64,000 nucleotides of DNA, taken from the NCBI GenBank assembly GCA_947652605.1, contig OX393577.1, positions 35,281,466 to 35,345,465 on the forward strand, read 5' to 3'. The translations under genes were made by a program, and so were the position numbers. The notes under the pieces are model-generated. The model was not told the DNA's origin. It saw only the letters and a program-made list of their open reading frames with translations, and did no database searches. This DNA is from Elmis aenea. Its lineage: Eukaryota > Arthropoda > Insecta > Coleoptera > Elmidae. Below are positions 47,341 to 64,000 of the stretch, in pieces; position 1 is the stretch's first letter; each line of letters opens with the position of its first letter.

Positions 47341-47934
47341 CACATTTCCTTTAATACGGAAATGGGTGATTTGTTATTAAAACAGAAACCTCCCCGTGTT
47401 ACGCAATGGCAAAGTACCGAAGCTCTTTCCAGAAGACATTGGCCTCCTATGCCTTCACATAAAACTGCACTGGCGCGTCAGACTTTTAATTTCCGACCAC
47501 CTGAATCGTTAGATTGGCGCTCTCGTGGAATGTATCTACACCCCGTGCCTTCGTATAGTCCGGTAAATTTTTATCAAACGAATAAGGCACGCGACTATTG
47601 TTATCTGACGCCGTATTATCGTAACGCCATGCCACCTCCACCAAATCCCAATAAAGATCGATTACTAATGGTCGATCCATCACGTAGACGAACCAATATG
47701 AGAAAAACCCAGTTACCTTCTTGTCACTGTAGGTCGAGATCATTAGATGATGTTAGAGCTGATGTAACCGAAGGGTCTTCTGAATGGGAAGAAGACGAAA
47801 ACGGAAATAAATTACAGGATATTAGCAAAACTAATCGGAAATATACAAAAAAAGTTTTCAACGGCAGATCAATGGAAAATCTTCTTATCGATACGAGCTG
47901 TTCCCCTTCGCCCAAACGTTTTGGAAAAATGCAG
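47341..47934 (+). CDS. Wdr47: Candidate Wdr47 5' module, 191-198 codons
   Basis: An ATG at 47362 starts a clearly coding 191-codon frame. Alternatively an acceptor at 47339-47340 opens the exon at 47341, seven in-frame codons earlier, so it may be a first exon or a phase-0 cassette. The end is placed at AAAATGCAG|GTCAAT, phase 0, although the donor is not ideal. The open frame could run on to a stop at 47973. The protein is rich in R, P, S and Y: an RQTFNFRPPESLDWRSRG segment near residue 40, YYRNAMPPPPNPNKD near 90, then RSRSLDDVR and GRSMENLL, a repeated RSxSL/M-[DE] pattern, separated by an acidic stretch. No known domain is visible. Linkage to the WD40 exons is inferred from phase and orientation. 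Confidence 0.65.
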
Positions 47935-47973
47935 GTCAATAAATATATTAATTTAATTAAGTTAACGAATTGA

Positions 47974-49177
47974 TTTTTTTAATAACGTGTATCTACAAAA
48001 TTACATCAACTGAACATTGAATATGTGTTGTGCACGAAAAACAGCTTCACCGGTTCATATTCATTGTACCTTTAGGTAAATTAATTTGCTGCTTTAAATA
48101 TAGAGTACAAGAACTAATATATTATTTATATAACCTAGTAAAATATAAATTGTACGGTTAAATACTGCAGCTTGTTACGGTTTCTTGTATGTATTCTTGT
48201 TTTAATAAGTTGCAAATTTATACCATAACGCTGTTATTTATAAGCGGCTACTGTTACCTGTACTTGATACTCTCATATCAACGGATATCATTACAATAAC
48301 CATGGCATATGTCGTACGATGTACGTTGTTGCATTTCACATTAAAATAAATTAGTGCTTGTATTGCCGTCGTCGACTTTAATTTTCTGTTTTCAATTTCA
48401 CGATTTTCATCTAACCTACATACCTGTAGGTGCGTATTATAATTAATTGTACGTAAAAATAAACAGTAATCAATTTTTGGTGTTATTCATACGAATTTAC
48501 TTTCTTTAGAAACCTATAGCATTGTGAGTACTGTTCTTGCCATTACAGAAAAGTTCTTATGCGTAAAAGTAGGTTCTGTTTCAAGAAATTTTAATTACGC
48601 CTAGTTTGACTGAGCAACATCAAGATTTTTGTGGATGAAAAGTTAGGTAGAACAAAACAATTGCGTCAGCGTTTATGTTGTAATACATTTGGTGCTATAG
48701 AAATTTTCAATAATGGAAGCGTACATTGCTCTAAAATTTTAAATAATAAGCGCAGTAACAAAAGTGAGCCTTTTCCTATATCGAATTAATCTTAACACTT
48801 GGTGAATCGCTCGTTCGGTCGTTCTAGTTTCCGAATACAAGCTGCTGCTGCCTAATTACACATCTTCTATATCAATGTTACACTCGTGTTGCACCAACTA
48901 CAGTTGGTTACACTTTGTTATTTTATTTATAACCTACATATTATTTAAAAATTCTGTTTTAGAAATGGAAAGTATGTATATCGAAACCTTTGATGTACTT
49001 AAGGGTTTTTCAATTCTTCCATAATTATTACACCAACTGTTCGAAATTTTTTACAACATAATGATCAAAAATTAAACGGAGTGTTTCTGAATCTTTTGAT
49101 GCACAAAATGTGTGATTGTGGTATTGTGGCAGTAAATATAATCATCATTAATAACAAAATAGTATCAGTCTAATATA
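47974..49177. other. Intron sequence
   Basis: AT-rich, with no supported feature. Confidence 0.5.
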
Positions 49178-50020
49178 TACCGGATGTAACCCCCTATTTT
49201 TTCTTTAGTTTTGGTTTTACTTCTTAAAGAAATTGTAGACATGTGATATCTGTAAAAACCGAGTTATTTGAACATAATATGTACACTATTGTTTCACTTC
49301 TGGTCTCGCCGGAAATGACCTTAACTTTGTTATTTTAAGTAGAACACTCTGTATAGTTGTACATTTTTGGAAAGAGGAAGCAATTTTGAATACAACTACA
49401 CTATTTTGGTTAATTTTTAAAACCTCAAAAATATGTTGGGCAAAAGTTATTTTTTTATTAAGTGTGCCGTGACCTGCATAAATTGAATTTTATTATGTCC
49501 ACAAGTGTCCGACATTTTTTTTTGGTACATTTTAATTGACTTAAATCGGCTTTGAAGGTTACAGAATCGTTTTTTTTTTCACAGAAAGTCAATTTTTTTA
49601 AATGGAACGGTACTGGTACAGGCGGTTATTTAAATAAAGCATTTTCTAACGAATACAACAATACCAATAACTTGTACAGTGTGTCCAAAAGTAATGAAAT
49701 ATGCTATATATCTCAGTAAATATCTACTTTAGGGAAAAATGTTTTGAATAAAAGTTGTTTGGTACTTAGTTTTCCATCATAAGACAAAATTAAATTTTTT
49801 TTTTTCGAATAACAAAAGCAATGAAAAACAATTGAATTTTTTTAAATGGCAAGGTACCCCTATATTATACTCATTTGATTAAAAAAAAATTCTCTTTTCA
49901 ATGATGCAAAACTTTAGTACCATTACTTAAGCATATAGCATATTCCATTACTTTTGGACACACTGTATATGTGTCGTATCTAAAATCAAAAATAAAGAAA
50001 AAAAGTGGGTTTACCAGAAC
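49178..50020. repeat. Degenerate fold-back repeat, relative of 62783-63761
   Basis: ATACCGGATGTAACCCCCTA, then CTTTAGTTTTGG and CACTTCTGGTCTCGCCGGAA, match the left arm of the 62783-63761 element. Near the right side, AAAGAAAAAAAGTGGGTT (about 50000-50013) is all that remains of the inverted right end. Blocks such as AAGTGTGCCGTGACC and GCGGTTATTTAAAT are shared with that element. A younger MITE (49677-49965) is inserted within it. Confidence 0.65.
49677..49965. mobile_element. Mariner-like MITE nested in the 49178 repeat
   Basis: The 289-bp element is flanked by TA (49675-49676 and 49966-49967). CAGTGTGTCCAAAAGTAATG at the left is mirrored, with few changes, by CATTACTTTTGGACACACTG at the right, and the match extends into GCTATATATC / GCATATAGCATATTC. 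No coding sequence. Confidence 0.85.
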
Positions 50021-50190
50021 TTTGACAAATAACTGTTTATTGTTTTGATTTTTATAGACTGTATATAATGACTGTCAAATCTGAACTTGCAAATCCGATT
50101 GCCAAAATTAAAACCGAAAACTAATTAATATAATTTATTGGTTTACTTTTGCTTGTTTTGTATTTCCGGTATTAAAAACCTCCTCCTGCG

Positions 50191-50280
50191 ATAATAGTTA
50201 TTTATGTATCAAGGCCAAAAAGTGTAACTTTTTCGGCCGCGTTTGGTTTGCTGGCCGAGACGTAGTCATACCGACAGATA
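50191..50280. repeat. Unclassified GC-rich interspersed repeat, copy B (fragment)
   Basis: ATAATAGTTATTTATGTATC followed by AAGGCCAAAAAGTGTAACTT and TTCGGCCG matches the outer block of copies A (35643-36266, reverse) and C (52058-52370). Only this outer block is present. Confidence 0.65.
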
Positions 50281-52057
50281 AATAATGATTTTTTCTATTA
50301 GACTGGCAATTGCTTGATTGTCTTGAGGAATAATATGTCTTTTATCAGTGGAACTTGTTTATAGTGTTTGTTTTTTGTTGAAGCTCCATTTGCATTGAAG
50401 ATCACTTGAATAAATTGCATTAAAAAAAAAAAATCTCTTTGATATTTTTTTAATTTAAGTTCTTGAGCAAAGAAAATCCTACATAGAATCTAATGTTACC
50501 GACAAACACACAAGGTCTCGCGATAGTACTGTTGATAAAAGGTTCAACTAAAACAAATACAAGAGAAAACATTTTTTGAGGTTAGGACTTCAAGAGATTT
50601 TATCTACATCAAATGTTTACTTTGTTATCAGGGTCGCAGTTCACACAGATTATTGCTTTGGGTTCGAAATTAAGTGAAAGTATATGCACAATTAATGTAT
50701 TGTACTGATTTAATAACGCAATGGTACCTTCTCTTACTCATTATAATTACAGATCCCAATTATAGGCTTTGTTTATTGCTTATTATATCGCGTTGGTAGA
50801 GAAGTTATTGCTTACCATCGTTGCAAAGTACTTCTGTACGATCACCTACTATAAATAAGCTGTCAATAAAACAATTGAATCAATATAACAAAAATCTAAC
50901 ATCATGAACATTTGGCGTAATACGTTTGTAATTGGCTTAACTGCATAACAAAGAGACATCTTTACAAAACAGGTTATTAAATTACTATACCGTTCAGTTT
51001 AAAAGTTGTAGAAATAAAGTTGTAACTTACGTATCTAGATCACTATATAATTTAAAAAGCAAACTTAACAACTATTGATCACATGCGTTTTTTAAAAACA
51101 TCTCGGATGTAGCTAACCACACCAATATCTATATCAAATTTTAAATTGTTTTGTTAACTTATACACCTGTATTTTTTGCCAATTAAAAAAAAGCACAACA
51201 ACAGCACTCTAATATAAAGATGTAATAATAGGTTTAATTGATCTTAAAGCTTAATTTATAGAGTTGTAAATGTAAATGCATTTACTGTAACTACTACCTA
51301 TCAGTTTTATGAGATTACTTTTTCTAGTGTATGTGTGCAGCGTTTTAAAACATATATTCATGTAGGCGTGTTGGACATGATTTAGTGTTACGATTATGTT
51401 TAGTTTCTGCAAAACTTTGGGTGTAACATTGTGATAGATCAGTATAGATTAATCATTTTGAAGAAATCTAGTTTTAACGGTCGCTACATAAAAATTGTTG
51501 TATCACTTTTACCACGTTATTAAGTTCAATTACATTGATTATTTTTAGAGTAATGTCAGTAAGTAGAATACAGTCCCGTTACCTTAGTTTGTTTGTAAAT
51601 TTTTCTTTGATAATTAGAATTAATATGTAACGTTATTTCTGGCAAACGGAAACTGCATATTTTATTTTTGAATTAATTAAAACCGTGCGCTAAGACTAAC
51701 GGACTAAGAATCAATTAATCGTGCATAAAATATTTGCAAAACTACACGCGCGATGAAATTGTAGTTGGTAATATTCTATAATACCGTGATATTGTCAACA
51801 CCTTGTGAATATCGTATGTAACATAGATTTCAGAAGCTACTTTTGTGATGCAGAAATTTTTTAAGGTATTTTGTGAAATTTATTTGCATGATACATTTTT
51901 TAATGGGCACCTTGTTAAGGTTTTATTTGTTGCTTATAAAATTTGTATAAGTTTGGTGTGGCTCTTTTGTCAGTTTACTGCTAATAATTAAATACATTTT
52001 AGTGGTGAATTTGAAGTAATGTTAAATTTTGCGTCCTTTAAAGCTAACAATAAATAA
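50281..52057. other. Intron sequence
   Basis: AT-rich, with no supported feature. Confidence 0.5.
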
Positions 52058-52370
52058 ATAATAGTTATTTATGTATCAAGGCCAAAAAGTACGTTTTGGC
52101 CGAGGTGCATATTACATTTTTTGTGCGATCGAATTAAAATTTTTAGTAATTTTCAAAATTATAGGTTAGAAACTACGTGACATTCTGTCACTGACAGATG
52201 ACGGCGTATGTACTGCATTACCGGCCCTCTTTTCGGCCGTTGCTAAGGGTAACGGCCTGAAAAGTAACTTTTACGGCCGTTGCTAAGGATGGGGCCGGTA
52301 ATGCAGTACTTTAGGGTTGCTAACGCGTCCGTCAAACAGCTGTTTCTAGTACGATCGCACAAAAAATATA
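52058..52370. repeat. Unclassified GC-rich interspersed repeat, copy C
   Basis: The outer block starts ATAATAGTTATTTATGTATC and has the hairpin GGCCAAAAAGTACGTTTTGG. Next come TTTTTTGTGCGATCG, AACTACGTGACATTCTGTCA and a pair of CATTACCGGCCC / GGGCCGGTAATG blocks around TAGCAACGGCC-type repeats. It closes with GTACGATCGCACAAAAAA. This copy is more compact than A because the ~300-bp central part present in A is missing. No flanking duplication could be set with certainty. Confidence 0.75.
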
Positions 52371-53524
52371 TTATAACATAAAATAAACATCAAAATCGCC
52401 TATGCCAGTAATTAACAAGAAAAATAGTATTTTTCCGGCAATTGTATAATATGATCTTGTTTTTAATTTAGTAAATATACTTTTTTAATAAGCGTTTACA
52501 ATTTACATTCAAATGAATAGTACCGAGAATATTAGCAAATTGCAAGCATATTATCTTAATATTTTCACAAAATTATCTTCTCTCCGACACGTGTTAATTC
52601 TTATATACATGAGTCACCGCGTACATGTCATGATCGTCAATAAAAATTAGTTGTACGTATTAGTACAAAATTAAATCAAATAAAAGCATGAAACATTAAA
52701 AAAAATATTTGCACTAGCAAAATTAATGCTTGTTGCGTTTTGCCGTAAGACTGTCGTGTTAATTCAATACTTCAGGGGTGACGTCGCATCCATTCATTGA
52801 TTTGTTCCATGTATGTATAATGTGTTCGCTCAAAACAGAATTTTTCGACACATGGCACTGGCACATCGTGACACATCACTGTGTTATCCAATTTTTTTAT
52901 TTTTATAAGTAAAAGGCGCTTTAGATACTTCGTTGACACAGTACTCGACGCACATCAAATTCTTGTCTGTAAATTTCCAAAACCATACACCAAGTTTTAA
53001 CGAAATGCTTCTCATTTAAGTGCGAAAAGCAATTGTATGCAATTTTTATAACAAAACAAGAGTGGTGAAAATTATTAATTTGCTTTTAAAACTGCATATT
53101 TTAAAAATTCTTTAAGTGTTTAAACCATTGCTGATCTTATACCTATTGTCATCACCAGTTTAAAAAATACGGGTCAAGTTTCTACAGTGTTCCACTTTTT
53201 AAATTCGAAATGCATATTTTGATGTCGTATTTTTAAATAATCGGAAACACCTTCCCTGTGGTTGTTTATCAAGTTGTGTCGATATAATAGCCTTTAACGA
53301 CCGTCATATGCTCGTATCAAAGTAAACCACAAGCAATCGGAAGTTGGCGTTTATCAGTTGCCGATTAAAACCGGTCTTCTGATATTTGTCACTTGTTTCA
53401 AGAAAGCTGCAGAACTGGTTATTAATTCGAGATGCGCTTGATGCCTTATTTTGCATTCTGCATTGCTAATGACGGTAATAATTTATCAGATTATAAGCTA
53501 CAGAACTTATTTTATTACGAATTA
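52371..53524. other. Intron sequence
   Basis: AT-rich with mildly GC-richer pieces near 52770 and 53280-53470. No supported exon or element. Confidence 0.45.
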
Positions 53525-53526
53525 TA

Positions 53527-53923
53527 CAGGGTCCTGCATTAGTGCGTCGGGCTTTCATAGCGCCACGCCCGTAGGAGATAGAAAAAAAACTTAAATACAA
53601 AAATATATTGGTTTCAAAAGATCTACGTCTTAAAATTATTTTCAGCTATACAGGGTGTCCCATTTTTGTGCNNNNNNNNNNNNNNNNNNNNNNNNNNNNN
53701 NNNNNNNNNNNNNNNNNNNNNNNNNNNNNNNNNNNNNNNNNNNNNNNNNNNNNNNNNNNNNNNNNNNNNNNNNNNNNNNNNNNNNNNNNNNNNNNNNNNN
53801 NNNNNNNNNNNNNNNNNNNNNNNNNNNNNNNNNNNNNNNNNNNNNNNNNNNNNNNNNNNNNNNNNNNNNNNTCTCCTACGGGCGGGGCGCTATGAAAGCC
53901 CGACGCACTAATGCAGGACCCTG
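53527..53923. mobile_element. Mariner-like MITE interrupted by an assembly gap
   Basis: CAGGGTCCTGCATTAGTGCG at the left is mirrored exactly by CGCACTAATGCAGGACCCTG at the right, with TA on both sides (53525-53526 and 53924-53925). The match continues through GGGCTTTCATAGCGCC. Inside, a second terminus-like TACAGGGTGTCCCATTTTTG lies directly against the gap, so another element may be nested there. The N-run from 53672 to 53871 hides the rest. Confidence 0.8.
53672..53871. other. Assembly gap of 200 N
   Basis: There are exactly 200 undetermined bases, probably a gap of conventional rather than measured size, located between the arms of an inverted-repeat element. Frames drawn across it have no meaning. 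Confidence 0.98.
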
Positions 53924-53925
53924 TA

Positions 53926-60198
<6,273 letters not shown>

Positions 60199-61148
60199 CA
60201 GTGGCGTGCAGTCCATGAATGCGTTGGATGCGGCGCATCCCTTAAAATTTTGAAACATTGCATACACTAATGTAATGTATAATTTGTTTTTCTAAAATTA
60301 ATTTGTAAAGAGTAATTGTTCAACTATTATGTCCATTAAAAGTTACATTTTTAAGTTAAGGGGAAAAAAATCTTATAATATTTCCCATTTGTCTGACTGC
60401 CTCATTTAACCCCGTGAATGCGGTGTAGCGCTCAGCATCTAGGGTGGACTCGTAACATCATAGATATAGAAGTTAACGCATGCGTATTGTAGCAGTAGAT
60501 GAAGCTATATGCTAGCTGTAGATGCTGTTTTGAAAACAGCATCTACAGCTAAACACGCGTTCATCGAACACCGGTAATGCGGTAGTATTGTTCGCGCTTA
60601 GCGTTTATTGTTGGATACGATTTAATTAAAGGATGAGGCCAATTATTCATACATACTGTAGGTATAAATAGTTACATCCTTAATTAAACGTGAATGCAAC
60701 ATGCAACTGCATAGTGGAGAGTTTGTTAAAACAATCATAAATCTTAAATTTTTTTATGTAAGTCTGTAAAAGAAAAGTCTTTTTTATGTTACTAAGTTGC
60801 AGAGCTCGAGTGTCTTAATTTTATTTTTTTATTTTTCAAATTATCAGTTACAATTTTATTTAGCTTTGTTAAAAATATGAGAGTTTCTCTCGCAGTTATG
60901 TACACCACTTATTATAACAGATTAGTAAGAAGTTGCATTTTTTTTAAATATTAAAACTTTTTCTGATTATTACAAGTTATTAGTAGTACAAGTTAATAAT
61001 AAATACGTTGTCATGATAGTTTACGGAATTTAAGTATGTATATTATGTGAGTGATGAAGATGAAGATTTAAATAAATTATTGAGGAAAAACCAAATTTTT
61101 TATATGTTCGACAGCATCCCTTACAGTAAAACCCACCGCACGCCACTG
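60199..61148. mobile_element. Non-autonomous hAT element with perfect 8-bp duplication
   Basis: Ends CAGTGGCGTGCAGTCC and GCACGCCACTG, with identical flanks AAATTAAG (60191-60198 and 61149-61156). The 950-bp element has no transposase. It carries a perfect 19-bp inverted repeat with a one-base loop at 60513-60551 (TAGCTGTAGATGCTGTTTT and its inverse). A frame from 61047 crosses the right boundary into flanking DNA and is not a gene, although its first half (SDEDEDLNKLLRKNQ) could be a scrap of an ancestral ORF. Confidence 0.92.
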
Positions 61149-61156
61149 AAATTAAG

Positions 61157-61890
<734 letters not shown>

Positions 61891-62782
61891 ATGTGTATTA
61901 TTTATTACTAATATTGTATTTTAATGTAATTAATAAGTCTGAACTAATTAGTTATTTTACTATTAATACTAATTATGACTGCACAAATAATATTTATAAC
62001 GATTTTTTAGATAATTTCTAGTTATTTATTCAAATCCGAATATAGTGATTATATTTGACTTATTACATTATCTGGATTAATATTACTATCTCTTGGTTGT
62101 GTTTGCTAATTCAACTAATTTAAATTTGTTACAATTGTTTACTGTTACAAGTATAAGTTTATACTAATGGTCTCTGTAAAAAAAAAGTAATATGTAATAA
62201 CATGGCCAAAACGTAATTGTTTAACTTTTGAATTTGCGATGTTCAAGATTTTTATTTATAAAAATTTGACTAATGTATTTTATTACAGTTATTGTAAAGT
62301 TTCTTAATTATAGTAAATCGCTTGTTGTACAGCTTATACACATTTTATATTTACTCGTTTACCATTTATGTACTAGGTAATATATATTTTTTTAAACTAA
62401 AGCATGATTCGAGTCAACAATTAAATTTTAGGTTAACTCATTTTTTTTTTTCAATTAAAATATTAGGGTATCTAAACTAATCAATCACTAAAAGATGTAT
62501 TGAAAAGATAATTTAATTTTCATTAAAAAAATTGTACCTTTTTTTTTAAAGGTGCATCTAAACTCTTTTCAATGTTTCTTTTGAGTAAGTTTTTTAAATT
62601 TTTATTACATATTTTTACACTCGTGGAAAATATTTATCGAAAAAATATACTAAAAATACAATGATTTAAAGTGATTTAAATAGTTAACCCTTTATGAATC
62701 TTAAAAAAATAAGTTGTATTTTTGTAACAAAAATTAAATTGTATTTATTGACCATTTAAAAAATTTTTTGCTTATATACATA
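61891..62782 (+). other. Wdr47 3' UTR and downstream sequence
   Basis: AT-rich sequence after the stop. No canonical AATAAA was noticed in the first ~500 bp. ATTAAA hexamers at 62420-62425 and 62454-62459, followed by T-rich sequence, are possible poly(A) signals. The true 3' end cannot be fixed. Confidence 0.45.
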
Positions 62783-63761
62783 CCGGGTGTAACTGAAATC
62801 AGGCTGACCTCCTTTTTTTTCTTTAGTTTTGAATTTAGACAAATGAAATTTTAGACATGTAACATTTGCAAAAAACTGGATTATTTGAACATAGGTACAC
62901 TTTTGTTTCACTTCCAGTTTCGCCGGAAATGGCCATAACTTTGTTATTTTAAATGGAACACCCTGTATATTTTTACATTTTTGGAAAGAGGAAATTTTTA
63001 TAACCTCAAATAATTTTTTGACAAAAATTAAATTTTTTGACAAAAATTAAATTTTTTATTAAGTGTGCCGTGACCCGCATAAATTAAATTTGATTATGTC
63101 AAAAAGTGTCAGAAAAACGGTTTTGTAAATTTTAATTGACATTTGGGCTGCTTTAATAGACCTTAAAGGTTGCGAAATTGGTTTTTTGACAAAAAATAAT
63201 TTTTTTTAAATGGAACGATAGTGGCGCATGCGGTTATTTAAATAGAGTATTTTCTGGCCAATTTAACAATACCAATAACATGTTATTTTTATTAGGAGCA
63301 GGCATTAAAAATTTCAAATTATTGTAAGATTTTGGTAAGATATCCTAATAATCATAGTTGACTATGCCAAATGGCAACAAAACAAATGCTTTTTTTTGGG
63401 TTTTTTTACACCGTTTTTCGGACACTTGTTGACAAAATAAAATTTAATTTATGCGGGTCACGGCACACTTAATAAAAAATTTAATTTTTGTCAAAAAATT
63501 ATTTGAGGTTATAAAAATTAACCAAAATGGTACAGTTGTATCCAAAATCGTTTCCTCTTTCCCAAAATGTAAAAATATACAGGGTGTTCCATTTAAAATA
63601 ACAAAGTTGGGGTCATTTCCGGCGAAACCGGAAGTGAAACAAAAGTGTACCCATGTTCAAATAATCCAGTTTTTTGCAAATGTTACATGTCTAAAATTTC
63701 ATTTGTCTAAATTCAAAACTAAAGAAAAAAAGGGGGTGAGCCTGATTTCAGTTACACCCGG
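62783..63761. mobile_element. Fold-back mariner-like element, reference copy of the family
   Basis: CCGGGTGTAACTGAAATCAG at the left is mirrored by CTGATTTCAGTTACACCCGG at the right, with TA on both sides (62781-62782 and 63762-63763). The arms (about 62783-63115 and 63430-63761) are well matched, including CACTTCCAGTTTCGCCGGAA and AACACCCTGTATATTTTTAC. The middle is non-coding. The same arm occurs at 1593-1850 and 49178-49440. The mirrored open frames of about 100 codons are products of the palindrome. Confidence 0.88.
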
Positions 63762-63763
63762 TA

Positions 63764-64000
63764 TATAATGTTGAAAGCACAATCTTTTAAAAAATAAAAA
63801 ACTTAGATAAGGGTGCATCAAAAACCAAGAGGAATCATAAAGAATTGAAAATAAATTATTTAGTTTTTCCAATTTACAATTGAAAACGATTTTATTTATA
63901 TTCCTAAATATTTTGCGTTTATTTTCCAACTTTCTAGTTTGTTCATTTATAAAATGACACCATTTATTGATGCACTTATTTTATTTTATTTGAAAAACAT
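63764..64000. other. AT-rich flank to window end
   Basis: No supported feature. Confidence 0.5.

Overview
The window is AT-rich, intron-rich eukaryotic DNA, almost certainly from an insect. A beetle is plausible from the repeat spectrum, but nothing here fixes the order. About 2-3% is recognisable host coding sequence, all on the + strand, and at least the 3' part belongs to one large gene. The last three exons (57127-57320, 58160-58860, 61745-61890) encode 346 residues with seven WD repeats and end in a stop codon. From family knowledge I identify them as the C-terminal beta-propeller of WDR47 (nemitin), a microtubule-associated LisH/CTLH/WD40 protein. The LisH/CTLH exons are not visible and probably lie upstream of base 1.

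Upstream of the WD40 exons, over about 47 kb, are candidate exons that join in frame: 529/541-653, 5122-5220 and 10692-10758 (an N/G/S-rich linker); 19953-20260 and 20933-21272 (a 216-residue start with about ten RRxS-type motifs); 39428-39583 (a 52-residue start, easily missed because it is short); and 47341/47362-47934. Every group ends in phase 0, and the WD40 part begins in phase 0. This suggests one gene with several promoters or alternative 5' modules feeding a constant propeller. The joins are inferred from splice signals and phase, not from transcripts.

The introns hold many transposable elements, often nested: hAT elements with 8-bp target duplications (1390-1584, 7604-7864 inside 7493-8762, 17367-18134, 30427-31572, 60199-61148); piggyBac elements with TTAA (8961-10309, probably 29448-30179); Tc1/mariner-like fold-back elements with TA (2111-3929, 13119-14035, 26555-28027, 35354-36813, 39831-40735, 49677-49965, 53527-53923, 62783-63761); Harbinger-like MITEs with TAA (36484-36605, 43195-43559); 5'-truncated LINE tails (35000-35296 and, on the minus strand, 21650-21745); and an unclassified GC-rich repeat in three copies. 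All transposase genes seen are broken. A 200-N assembly gap (53672-53871) lies inside a hairpin element.

No tRNA, rRNA, CRISPR array or bacterial-type operon was seen. The remaining intron sequence is AT-rich and mostly featureless to the eye.
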